A stretch of 64,000 nt of DNA from Chaenocephalus aceratus (taxonomy: Eukaryota > Chordata > Actinopteri > Perciformes > Channichthyidae): assembly GCA_023974075.1 (NCBI GenBank), contig CM043801.1, forward strand, positions 4,671,769 through 4,735,768, read 5' to 3'. Made by a program: the position numbers and the translations under genes. The notes under the pieces are model-generated. The model worked only from the letters and a program-made list of their open reading frames with translations. It searched no databases and was not told the origin of the DNA. Below, one piece after another: positions 1-9,292 of the stretch. The number at the start of each line of letters is the position of its first letter. Position 1 is the first letter of the stretch.

Positions 1-10
1 GTGTATATGT

Positions 11-1126
11 TAGGGATGTTAAGATTCACCGATTCGCATCGGTGCACCGGCATAAACGTTCAAAATGCGAGTGCACCGGTTGAAAGAGTGCACATCGGCT
101 ACAGTTTGGGTTGAACTCGCGATGCATCGATTGCGTAGCGTCTTTGCATCGGTAAAAAAATGATTAATTCATATAAAATCCCCTCATCCTGTCAACGCTC
201 AGCAGAGACGATCTTTGATATTTGCTTCGCCACTACGGAGGCCGAGAGTCTCAGTTATCAACACACACGGAAGTCGAGGAGAAAGAGAAACACAGTGCAC
301 CGAAAAATACCTACAAATCAAACGTTTGGCAACACTTCGGATTTTTCAAGAAAGACGGTCAACTTGAAAAATCGCTCGCAAATTGTAAACGATGCCGTGC
401 CGCTTTAAAGTACACAAGTAGTACGAGGAACTTAGCGATGCACATAAAGAGGCGACATGGGGTCTGCGGCTGAAAAGAGAAACCTGAAAGTTAGACATGT
501 GAGTTCAATCACTCAGTGAGGTGTTCTGTCAGAGAGAGGTGTTTAGTTTACAGCAGCCTGTGACGGCCAATAATAGTTTAAATGTCTTCCTCACTGTAAG
601 CAGTTATGAAATACCTGTTTGTGAAAGGTTATTTGTATTCTTTATTGTTCCTATAGAACCCACTGCTTTCTGCTCACTGGTGAGTCAGCCTATGGATGAG
701 TGTTAAGCACATCAGGCTGGCAGCTGTATGGGCATTGCTCTATGGTAGCTGTTATTTGCACATTATTAATCATGGGCAATGCATCCTTAAATTGTTTAAC
801 TGTGAGGTGTTATACAATTGTACTGTACACTGGAGAGTTTTTTAAGGTAAAAAAGAAACAGCATGATGGGATGCGCAGTACTGGTAGAGAGAAGCACTTC
901 TTTGTTAATTTATCATTTGCTGCATATAAGGAATAAAGCAAAATCCTCTGTCGTACCATATTGAAGTATCATTATTTTGCATAATGTTGAATCAAATCGT
1001 ATCGAACTGTATCGCAACAGGGGTGAATCGCATCGCCTGGTGTTCCAAATGTATCGTTAATGTATCGTATCGTGGCAATCGAGATGCGCATCGCATCGGC
1101 CTCAGTGATGGAGATGCACATCCCTA
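11..1126. mobile_element. hAT DNA transposon, non-autonomous, 8-bp target duplication
   Basis: The ends are the inverted pair TAGGGATGT (11-19) and ACATCCCTA (1118-1126). The flanks are an exact 8-bp duplication, GTATATGT, at 3-10 and 1127-1134, which is the target-site signature of hAT transposons. Next to both ends there are short GATGCG/CATCG-type motifs repeated many times, as in subterminal transposase-binding regions. Only a BED-type zinc finger remains inside; there is no catalytic domain. It is therefore a deletion derivative that would need a transposase from elsewhere. The class is inferred from ends, duplication length and the BED finger together. Confidence 0.93.
222..473 (+). pseudogene. 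BED zinc-finger fragment of a hAT transposase
   Basis: The reading frame gives a BED-finger fold: an aromatic SNVWQHFGF segment, then a C-x2-C pair (CKRC), then H-x4-H (HIKRRH) just before the stop. In hAT transposases and ZBED proteins this domain binds the transposon ends. The frame stops directly after the finger, and no DDE/RNase H-like core or C-terminal dimerisation domain follows before the element ends at 1126. The start is uncertain; the first ATG of the frame is used, but the true start could lie in the overlapping frame at 160. I treat it as a remnant and not as a working gene. Confidence 0.75.
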
Positions 1127-1134
1127 GTATATGT

Positions 1135-1795
1135 GTACGTATGTGCAAACGGTGTATATGTACATAAGTAATTTGTTAATATGGTAATGTATTTTATTGT
1201 GTACTTTGTAGTATTTATGACTTTTATCTTCGGAGTACTGAACATATTTCCTGATTGGGACAATAAAGTATACCGTATCATATTTGCTTTCAAAACAATC
1301 AAATTATTTAAAGAAATGTTCAACTTTTTAATTAATTGGTTTCATTGGTATGACAGCTTTTTAAACTATTTTGCCAAAGCATCAGTCATCATCTCTTTGT
1401 CCCGCAGCACTGCTCATGGTTTTAGCACGCTCATTATCAAAGGCACTGTTGGAACTGACCAGCTTTGGTGAAATATTTTTTGAACAAATGTATCTGTAAT
1501 CTAAGATAAACTCATGTGTTACCATGTCATGTGACCTGTCTACGCCTGCATGTAGCACTTCACCTCTTTTTCTGCTTGGTGGAATTATGACTTTTTTAAA
1601 ATTGGCTTTACCCATCTGTTTTGTATTTTGGTGCCCAGTGCACAGGTGGGAAGAGAGAGATAAACAGGTGGGAGGTTCTTTCAAATGAGGCAGTGCAGGG
1701 GCGATAAGCTGTTGTTATTTTAGTGGAAACTGGGTCCAAGACGAGGTGCTATGAATAGATGTCCCCGAAAAATATTAGGGATTTTATCAACAAAT
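1135..1795. other. No gene or repeat recognised
   Basis: This is AT-rich sequence with only short shadow reading frames. I see no inverted ends, splice-flanked exon or tandem repeat. Confidence 0.5.
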
Positions 1796-1799
1796 ATAT

Positions 1800-2140
1800 G
1801 CAGAGGGAGAAGAAGCACTCAAATTCTTTACTTCAGTAAAAGTAGTAATACCATGGGCTAAAAAGAAAGTGAAAGTCTTGAATTTAAAACTTTACTTTAC
1901 TTTTTATCTCCAACATGTCAAATCTTTTTTATTGACTAATGTTGTTCGTAAGAGTTGAAATACCAGGTAGATTAGTTGTACAGTACTGCATCATGTCAAG
2001 AAGGCATATCATGTGTTTTATGTAAAAAGTAGCGAGTAACTATGAGTGTTAAATAAATGTAGTGGAGTAAAAAGTACATTAGTGTTATAAAGCAAAACAA
2101 TTGAATACAAGAGTACAGTACACATATGTCTAAACAGTAC
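1800..2140. repeat. Interspersed repeat of the 'AGTAAAAGTA' type
   Basis: The stretch contains repeated short motifs such as TTCAGTAAAAGTAGTAATAC, GTAAAAAGTAG, GGAGTAAAAAGTACA and CAGTACTTAAAG. A dispersed fish repeat rich in AGTAAAAGTA/ACTTAAGTACAG words looks like this. Ends are not clear. The identification rests on general familiarity and is moderate. Confidence 0.45.
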
Positions 2141-2144
2141 TTAA

Positions 2145-2212
2145 AGGGGCCCGTTTATGCAAATGTTCAGGTTCATATCAGTATTTTGTGTCTCTACTCT
2201 GGGACATGTCTC
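2145..2212. mobile_element. Left end of a TTAA-target transposon (fragment)
   Basis: TTAA at 2141-2144 is followed by AGGGGCCCGTTTATGC, the style of left end seen in fish Kolobok/piggyBac-like MITEs that duplicate TTAA. A related left end, AGAGGCCCTATTAT, is at 62339. The partner end is missing; the sequence runs into another transposon-like end at 2213. Confidence 0.5.
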
Positions 2213-2290
2213 CAGGGCCGCCCCTGGCCAACTTGGGGCCTCAAGCGACATTGTGAGATGAGCCCCCCCCCCAACCGACAGGAGTGAAAA
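2213..2290. mobile_element. hAT-like left end (fragment)
   Basis: CAGGGCCGCCCCTGGCCAAC has the CAGGG start typical of many hAT ends. No matching right end or duplication is visible, so it is a truncated piece. Confidence 0.4.
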
Positions 2291-2725
2291 ATTGTTTTTT
2301 GGAAACAAAGTAGGCTACTTTGCAAATATAATTCCTGTTTATTATTATTATCAACACAGTTACTTTGTATACAGTGAGGTAAATAGTAAATGTGCATTTA
2401 TGTCGTTCAGTGTGCGTTTACAGGTGAATACGTCTGCATTTCCTGCCAAATACTAGCCTCAAAAAGATTAAAATATAATTAATGCAAATAAACTACTTCT
2501 ACTAATTATAATAATGATAATCAATTCAATAATATAAATACTATATTTTATTATAATATAGTTGTAATATAGTCAAGACAAAACATGCTTATGACATGCT
2601 CAAAAACTGATATTTCTTAAATCTGTATTCAAATGTAGTTCCCTCTGTCAGCAATGTATCAACAACTACACACACATTTCTATCTGTATTTCTCTGTGTT
2701 GTGATTGACATGACGATGACTGTTA

Positions 2726-3059
2726 CGGCCCGTCCACACAGCGGCTTTGGAAAAAGCTTGCCGGCGGGCGTGTCTGAAGCTCGACCAACAATCAATCACA
2801 TGAATCTCCCGCACCGGACACACAAGCAGCGGTTTGATTGGCTAGAGCTTGTACTGGCATATGATTTGGCTGACGCTTCCACCGAAAGCTTCAGAAGCTT
2901 AAAGAGTTGAACATTGCTCAACTTTTGCAGCCTGAAACGCCAGGAAAGCTCCGCTCTGCTTCCCACAATGCAGTTCGGTGAAAAGTGACGTCACCCCATT
3001 CAAAGTGAATGGGCAGAAGCGTTGGAAGAAGCTTCCAACGCCGCTGTGTGGACGGGCCG
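2726..3059. mobile_element. PIF/Harbinger MITE with TTA target duplication
   Basis: The inverted ends are CGGCCCGTCCACACAGCGG (from 2726) and CGCTGTGTGGACGGGCCG (to 3059). A 3-bp TTA lies on both sides, at 2723-2725 and 3060-3062; TTA/TWA is the Harbinger target. The right arm has the block GTGACGTCACCCCATTCA that also occurs in the Harbinger pieces at 3480, 4160 and 55280. There is no coding sequence inside 334 bp. It is a miniature derivative mobilised by the Harbinger family whose genes survive at 32-35 kb. Confidence 0.92.
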
Positions 3060-3062
3060 TTA

Positions 3063-3439
3063 GGAGTTAAGGGGAGAGGCTGAGCATCACCATGATGATG
3101 ACTGTTACGAGTTAACACTACGTAAACTGGATATAAAATCCCCAAACAGGCGAAAACCTACCAGTTTCACCCACTGTCTCTGCCACCTCCCTCCATGACT
3201 GGTTCCTCCGGTTTGTATCCCGGTAGGTGAAGAGGGTCTGGTCATATAAAACCGGGTGATTTGCTACGGCGATAATCAGTTTCTCCTCCATCTTTTTTTG
3301 AAATATAGAAATGAACGGCGGGATATCTCTCCCAGCTTAGACGCGGTTTGATTGGCTAGCGCTTGAGCTGTCAGATTTTCAGAAACGGGATTTGATTGGC
3401 TGGCGCTGGCTACTCCGGCGTCAGAAGTTCAACTTCTGA
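3063..3439 (-). mobile_element. Harbinger fragment, minus strand, with a MADF exon
   Basis: On the minus strand this piece has the same order as the copies at 3440 and 55219: a GC-rich 5' region with 'CCAATCAAA' words, then an ATG opening a MADF exon, then a splice donor and the start of an intron. It lacks a recognisable terminal inverted repeat of its own and sits inverted between two other Harbinger units. Confidence 0.7.
3162..3291 (-). pseudogene. First exon of a Harbinger MADF DNA-binding protein (orphan copy)
   Basis: The ATG at 3291 opens a frame with the MADF core: NHPVLYDQ, LFTYRDTN, then a tryptophan followed by EVAETVGETG. MADF is a Myb/SANT-like domain; in Harbinger transposons a MADF/Myb-like protein binds DNA beside the transposase. 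The exon is exactly 130 nt and ends at a GTAGGT donor (3161-3156 on the minus strand). The two other copies here have the same length and donor. The second exon is absent, so it cannot make a whole protein. Confidence 0.8.
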
Positions 3440-4085
3440 GGCCCCTACACACGGCGGCGTGCGTTGCCGCTTCAACGCTTCTGCTCATTCACTTTGAATG
3501 GGGTGACGTCACGATTCGCCGAACTGCATTGTGGGAGCAAAGCGTAGCTTCTCTCGCGGTGCTCGCTGCAAAAGTAGAGCAATGTTCTACTTTTGCCGCC
3601 TCGACGGAGGCGTCAGCCAATCAAATCCCTCGTATGTAAATCTGAGAGTACAAGCACTAGCCAATCAAACCGGGTGTATGTTGGGAGAGCCAGACCGCAG
3701 TTATTTCCCATATGTCAACAAATGAAGGAGAAAATTATCGTGGCGGTAGGGAATCACCCGGTACTCTATGACCAGTCCCTCTTTACATACAGGGATACAA
3801 ACCGGAGGAGCCAGGCATGGGGGGAGGTGGCAGAGACAGTGGGTGAAACTGGTAGGTTTTCGCTTATGTGGGGAGTTTATATCCAGTGTACTTCGTTTGA
3901 ATGGACAGCTAGCAAGCATAGACAGTATATTTAGCCAGCATGGATGTAGCATGAATGCTTTGCTTTGTATGTCCGGTGCGGGACATTCATGTGATTGGTT
4001 GTTGGTCGTGGTGCTCGCGTTGACTCCCCAAGCTCAAGACACGCCCACCGCCAAGCGGCAACGCACGCCGCCGTGTGCAGGGGCC
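3440..4085 (+). mobile_element. PIF/Harbinger deletion derivative carrying a MADF exon
   Basis: The left end GGCCCCTACACACGGCGGCG and the right end CGCCGCCGTGTGCAGGGGCC form a long inverted repeat of about 33 bp with one or two mismatches. TGA follows 1 nt after the right end and also lies directly before the left end, which may be a 3-bp duplication, but this is not certain. Inside are the MADF exon (3722-3851), part of its intron, and the block GTCCGGTGCGGGACATTCATG, also found at the right end of the autonomous-type element at 35390. The transposase and second MADF exon have been lost. Confidence 0.8.
3722..3851 (+). pseudogene. First exon of a Harbinger MADF DNA-binding protein (orphan copy)
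   Basis: The ATG at 3722 is followed by KEKIIVAVGNHPVLYDQ and LFTYRDTN, with a tryptophan and EVAETVGETG near the end, i.e. the first half of a MADF domain. The exon is 130 nt and stops at a GTAGGT donor (3852). An upstream frame from 3593 is open into the exon, but the ATG at 3722 matches the position used in the copies at 3291 and 55506. The downstream exon that completes the domain is not in this element; a related one is at 32655. Confidence 0.8.
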
Positions 4086-4089
4086 GTGA

Positions 4090-4226
4090 CGCCGGAGACG
4101 GCGGAGACGGACCGCTATGCTACCCACAATTCAGTTCGGCGAAAAAGCGAGGCGACGTGACGTCACCCCATTCAAACTGAATGGGCAGATTGAAGCTGTC
4201 GACGCTGTAGTGTGGACAGGTCGTGA
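4090..4226. mobile_element. Harbinger right-end fragment
   Basis: It carries the block ACGTGACGTCACCCCATTCA followed by GCTGTAGTGTGGACAGGTCG, which matches the right arms of the units at 2726-3059 and 35440-35513. It abuts the unit ending at 4085 and has no left partner. Confidence 0.65.
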
Positions 4227-5005
4227 TACCACCCAATGAATGCATTGAGTTGCTTGTAGAACCACGCTACACAAAACAGATAGCAACACCTATAAAAACT
4301 ATTTAAAAAAAATACCAAAAAGATCCTGCATTTTAGCCATGCCTCATTTCGCTCTATTTGCTCTTTCCAGCGCTGTTTTTGCAGGGGGCTGATTCTGTGA
4401 GCTGCAGCTGACCACGCCACCCTGCAGGAGAGGGGAGCGTGCTTTGAGATCAGGCTGCAGCGGGGAGAAGAGGGGGACAAAAAGAGATCTCCGTCCTCCG
4501 TGTTTTATTCTTATAGAAGTAAGAAGAGAAGTAATGGGGCAGAAACCCTCCTTTTTACGCAGCGGTCCAGACATAGACATCAAACGGCGACACATATTCA
4601 GTTGCCAGTTACTTTTGGCATTAGGGCAGGGATATCTAGATACTTTCCAAGGTTTGACATAATGAATTGTGCTACTTTTAAAGCAAGCAATGATGTTTTC
4701 AAATCTGTAATCAAAAAGTTCCTCAAAAACACTAACGAAGCAGTTCCTGCCGTTATTACGTTAGCTCAAACAGTAACAACGGACTACTTTTCTTAGCGGA
4801 TGCATGTCAATTTAAATCAATACAACTATTTTTTAAATTAATAAAATCATTTTCTAAATCCATAAAAGCATTTCAATTAATATTGGGAGTCATTTCGTTA
4901 CTTTGTTGAGAATGTGGCCATGTGTATTAAGCGGGATAATGTGCACATTGCACATTGCATAATGTGCCATCATGCCGATCGAGATCCCTCCGCAAAAACA
5001 AAACA
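4227..5005. other. No gene or repeat recognised
   Basis: I see no convincing exon, inverted end or tandem repeat. Reading frames of 70-130 codons overlap in several frames and have no recognisable motif. Confidence 0.45.
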
Positions 5006-5009
5006 AAAA

Positions 5010-5096
5010 ACGGCTCGTTCGCGGGCGAGAGCCGGCTCCCGTCGTTCACTTAAAAGACACTTTAGAGCCGGCTCGTTCGCGACCGACACATCACTA
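5010..5096. mobile_element. Right end of a hAT-like 'GAGCCGGCTC' element (fragment)
   Basis: Repeated GAGCCGGCTC and GCTCGTTCGCG words lead to CACATCACTAGT at 5086-5097. The same end style (CCCATCACTAGT) closes the element at 37156-37199. No left end is seen. Confidence 0.5.
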
Positions 5097-5097
5097 G

Positions 5098-5531
5098 TAA
5101 ATACAGCAGCAAGCTTTGGGACGGCCTCCCCTCTCTCCGGCAGAAACAGGAAATGCCGTAACTGTATGTAACAACGGTTTCAAATCAGCATCTTTTAGAC
5201 AAAAAATGAAAATTAATAACTCAAATAAAACTCCAACCATCTTTGTGTTACTTTTTTGTAAAGCTCTTTTAGTTTTAAACCTGATGTTTATAAGCTTCTT
5301 CGTTTTTGCAACAGTCTGTAAATATACACACATTTATAATAAAATGCACACATTTACCTTTTTAGACTAAACACAGTTCCTAAGTTAAACACATAGAGGT
5401 TATCATGAGGTTTTTAACATCGCAGTTTATCAGTGGGTTATTGATACTGCGTCAGTCTTAGGACAGTCATACATTCCTATGAAGTCTTCATGGACAACAT
5501 AATCAGCTGATACCCATCGTACAGTCAGAGA
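5098..5531. other. No gene or repeat recognised
   Basis: One AT-rich frame (5116-5370) is hydrophobic but has no motif, flanking splice sites or codon character that would support a gene. Confidence 0.4.
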
Positions 5532-6015
5532 CAGTTCTGTTCATGCTCTGGTGACCCGCAAAAAGAGTGATTCATGGGTGGTATTTGTTTCTAACTTTTC
5601 TGGGTTCGGTTCTGGGTAAAACAAAGAAGATGCGGGTCGGGTCGCGGGTGTTGCATAATAAATATATTAAAATAATAATAATTTAATGTAATGTTTAAAT
5701 CCTCAGACCTCTCCCCCGCGGGACCGTGCATAATCATAACCAGGTATCAATCTGCTGCTGAGCGCGCCACATTCGAAATGGCTGAGGTGAAGCTCTCTAG
5801 CGGAGAATACAGCATTTACAACAGTGGTTTACAACACTTCCTCAAGAGCGAAATCCAACGTCTGGGAGGCTTTTGGTGTCATACTAGAATCTAGATGGAG
5901 AAAATAACCAACATCCCACGCTTTTTGAGCCAAATACCTAACTGCGTGTGTTAATAATTGAATGTTTTCACTGCTCATAGGATATGCGGGTTTGGGAAAA
6001 TCAGACCCGTGCAGG

Positions 6016-8920
6016 TAGGGTGACCAGATGTCCCGCTTTGCGCGGGACTGCACAGCATTTTCACGACTTTTGGTGCGTCCCGCAAATTGAGACGATGTCC
6101 CGCATATTTCATTTCGATTGGCTAAAACGCTTTTCTAAAATCAGATTTATCAGCTGTTGAGAAAGCAGGGAAGGCTATCATCACGGGGGTGTGTTTGCTG
6201 TCATTCAAACTGTAACACACGGCGGGTGCTGCCGGTCAAGTGTTAACCAATGAGAGTAGCTCTCTCACACACACACCCCTGTGTTTGCTGTCAATCAAAC
6301 TGTAACACACGGCGGGTGCTGGTCAAGTGTTAACCAATGAGAGTAACTCACTCACACACTGACACAACCCCCCCGCGGCCCCGCCAAACAACAAACAACG
6401 AAAGTCAATAACACATGCGACGCAGCAGGTTATGAAAAATGGAGGAAACTACTACAGCTAAGAAGAAAAGAAGATGCACATACAACAAAGACTGGGAAGA
6501 CACTTACCCGTTTGGTGAAGCCAGTGCAGGGCGACTCTCAGAGAGTTTTTTGCAATCTTTGCAACAGTACTTTTTCAATTTCACATGGCGGTGAATACGA
6601 CGTCAAAAGACACAGAGAATGCGATTCTCACAAGAAACGTGTCGCTCAAAAAGAGACATCCCACTCTATGGAGACATTCCTACTCAAACCAAAAAACGAT
6701 GGTCACTCAGACAAGGTGACAGCAGCAGAAATAACCAGTGTTTACCATACAGTGCAACACTCCCATCATACCGGTCAAATGACTGGTAACAAGCTAGCGC
6801 CGACCATTTTTCCAGACTCTGAGATAGCAGAGAAAATGTCATGTGGTCGTACAAAATCAGCGTCCATAATAACAGACGTGCTGGCCCCTGCCTCTGTGGA
6901 GAGATGTTTGACAGAGTTAAAGACACCAGTGGTCCATAGTGACAAAATAGCGCACACACCCTTTTTTTCAGTGGCTTCAGATGCTTCAAATCATGGCACA
7001 ATAAAACTCTTCCCACTGTCTCTGAGATATTGGACCCCAGAGTTGGGTTTGAAAAGCAAGATCCTTGACTTCTATGAGGATAGTGATGAGTCAGCTGCTA
7101 CCATACACCGCCAGATTACAAGCAAGCTAGAAGAAAATGGTCTGCAACCTGACATGATTTCAGCATACACTGCCGACAATGCAAGTGTAAATTACGGGAG
7201 AAAAAATTCAGTTTTCCAGAAGCTAAAAGCAGACAACAGTGGCATCATTAAGGCTAACTGTATGGCCCACATAGTGCACAACAGTGTAAAGCATGCTGGA
7301 GGCAGGTTGAACATTGACATTGAGGTAGTAGTGAACAAAATATTCAGTCACTTTTCCTCATCTGCAAAACGTACAGAAGAATTGAAAGCAGTGTTCACCT
7401 TTGTGGAAGAAGAATATCAGGTTGTGCGGAGACACGTACCCACAAGATGGTTGAGTCTGTGGCCTGCTGTCAAGAGGCGACATGACAGCTGGAGAGCTAT
7501 CAAGAGCTACTTCTTGTCACTGGGAGAGGATAAGTGCCCAAATTCACTGTGGCAGCTGTTCAAAAATGATGAGGATGGTGATGGGAAACCCCTAGAGCTA
7601 CAGGTGTACCTGTCCTTCCTCAATAATAGCTTGAGCTATATGACATCATGCTCACTCTCAAGACAAAGCTCCAACAACGACAGATTGATTCCTTCTTTGG
7701 AATGGAGACCAGAGCTATCCTCCAACAGTTTCCAGACCAAAAGGCAGCAGCAATCAAACATGATCTTTCCAAGTTCTACCAGGCTGCTCTCAACTACCTT
7801 GAGAAGTGGTATGACTTCACAGACAACAACTACCAGAAGAATGTTGTAAGCTTGGCACTGAAGAGCAAGTTCACATTCTCCCATCTCTGTGATGCAGTGG
7901 AGGTCCTACAGTTAAGGGGGAAACTAGACATGGATGAACTGTATGATGAATACTGTGTGACTTTGCCACGCCAGCAGGACGTTGTGGAGAGAAGAGCTCC
8001 TGTTGTGGAGAAGTGGTCCACCTTGCTTCAAGGCACACACACACCACATCTGACTGCTGTGGCATCCTTTCTCTGAAGCATCCCCATCACTAATGCTTCG
8101 GTAGAGAGAGTGTTCTCCCTCATGACGGCAGCGTGGACTGACCAGCGGAACCGGTGCTCTGTGGAGCTTATCAAATCTGAAATTCAAGTCAAGATCAACT
8201 TTGAATACAGTTGTAAGGAATTCTACACCTATGCACTCAAGGAGAAGGCCTTATTGGAAGCTGCGCGCTCAAGCAAAAAGTACAAAGTCAAGAAGAGCAT
8301 CTAAGGTAAGTTTTAACTTTGTTTAGAATAAAGACTAAGAGTAGGATATTGTGGGCCAATGTGGTGTTAGATTTTAATACGGTGCTGCTATTCTTGTGTT
8401 TCTGTTTCATTGCCAGGTGCTTTCCATGGTGCTGGAAGTGCATAGCCATAGCCTGTGTGGGGGGGCCCACCTGCTGTTGCTGTGACAAAACTGAAAGCTA
8501 TTTTATTTGATGTATTATTATGTTTTTGTTCCCTCCTGGCCAGTTTTGATTTGTATTTATGGTTTTATTTTATCTAGTAATTTATGTTGTGCCTACTTTT
8601 ACAGTTAATACACGAGTTGAATTAGGAAGATGCATTTCTAAACACTTGAAGTGAATAATGCCTGCTGCCTTGGTTAGCCAGTTTACTTGTTACTGCATTG
8701 TTACTGCATTTTGACTGCACTTTCTGCTCTGTTGCAGATATATTTGTTAAGTTTTTATCTGCACTGATTAGTGGATGCTGTTGAATAAACCAAATGAAAC
8801 GGAATAGAAATTCATTTTATTTTCCGGGGGGGGCGGGTGCTGTTGAGAGGGTGTCCCACATTGTCCCACACAAACATACTCCTTGTCCCACATTTGGTTT
8901 GTTGGGACCTGGTCACCCTA
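6016..8920 (+). mobile_element. hAT transposon with nearly full transposase
   Basis: The ends TAGGGTGACCAGATGTCCC (6016) and GGGACCTGGTCACCCTA (to 8920) are inverted. The 8-bp target duplication CGTGCAGG is exact at 6008-6015 and 8921-8928. The 2,905-bp element carries one transposase gene reading left to right. The length, ends and gene make this the best-preserved hAT unit in the window, but its gene has frame breaks, so it is probably no longer autonomous. Confidence 0.95.
6439..8304 (+). pseudogene. hAT transposase, frameshifted
   Basis: This gene would cut and paste the surrounding element. An ATG at 6439 opens a basic start (KKKRRC), then a BED/C2H2-like finger (CNLC, with HRECDSH). 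The hAT core follows: SVASDASNHG and YTADNASVN carry the first two conserved aspartates, NCMAHIVHN is the family's C-x2-H motif, and near the C terminus [11 protein letters not shown] holds the conserved glutamate and dimerisation region. Breaks: a one-base shift near 6507 between the ATG frame and the main frame, another shift near 7640-7650, and an in-frame TGA at 8074 just before the dimerisation domain. All breaks lie in otherwise well-conserved sequence, so decay seems fairly recent. AT-rich 3' sequence follows before the right end. Confidence 0.88.
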
Positions 8921-8934
8921 CGTGCAGGACCATG

Positions 8935-9284
8935 GCTGACACACACAGAACAACGTAACAAATAAAGTAAACAACGTAACAAATCTAAGCTTTTTTTGGG
9001 GATACTTTTTCTGACATTTTCAAACACCAAACATGTCGTTAATGTCTCTGTTTATTGAACTACAGCAATCTGAAAGCCTGTACATTATCTATATCACACT
9101 TTATCAGTAGACAAATGCAGGAAATGACTTTTTTAATGCAGTATTTTCTGATTTATGGCGCAACACAAAGATATTTCACTCTGTGCAAACCTTTGATTCT
9201 AATATGTCAACAACATGAAACAAGAATATGAACCTGGCTTTATCCAATGTTCACACAAGAGTTCTACATCCTGACACATCCTTA
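8935..9284. other. No gene recognised; short match to 10800-10840
   Basis: The only structure noted is CAAACATGTCGTTAATGTCT (from about 9030), nearly repeated at about 10804 as CAAACATGTCGTTGATGTCA, on the other side of the hAT element at 9293. Confidence 0.4.
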
Positions 9285-9292
9285 ATCTACAC

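Larger units (their letters stand above)
5532..8934. mobile_element. Old hAT-like element, split by a second hAT insertion
   Basis: The arms 5532-6015 and 8921-8934 match, in reverse complement, the family of the element at 21712-25056. Shared words include AAAGAAGATGCGGGTCGGGT, GGTGTTGCATAATAAATATA and CAGACCCGTGCAGG. Terminal bases have drifted (GCAGGACCATG in place of GCAGGACTCTG), so the exact ends and the target duplication are not secure. A short frame from 5779 (MAEVKLSSGEYS) may be the stub of a transposase. The element was entered by the hAT element at 6016. Confidence 0.65.

Noticed and set aside
3437..4089. TGA as a firm target duplication of the Harbinger unit
   Set aside because: The end bases differ by one position on the two sides, so the duplication is possible but not proven.
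5116..5370. 84-codon hydrophobic frame
   Set aside because: AT-rich composition explains it; no signal peptide pattern or splice evidence.
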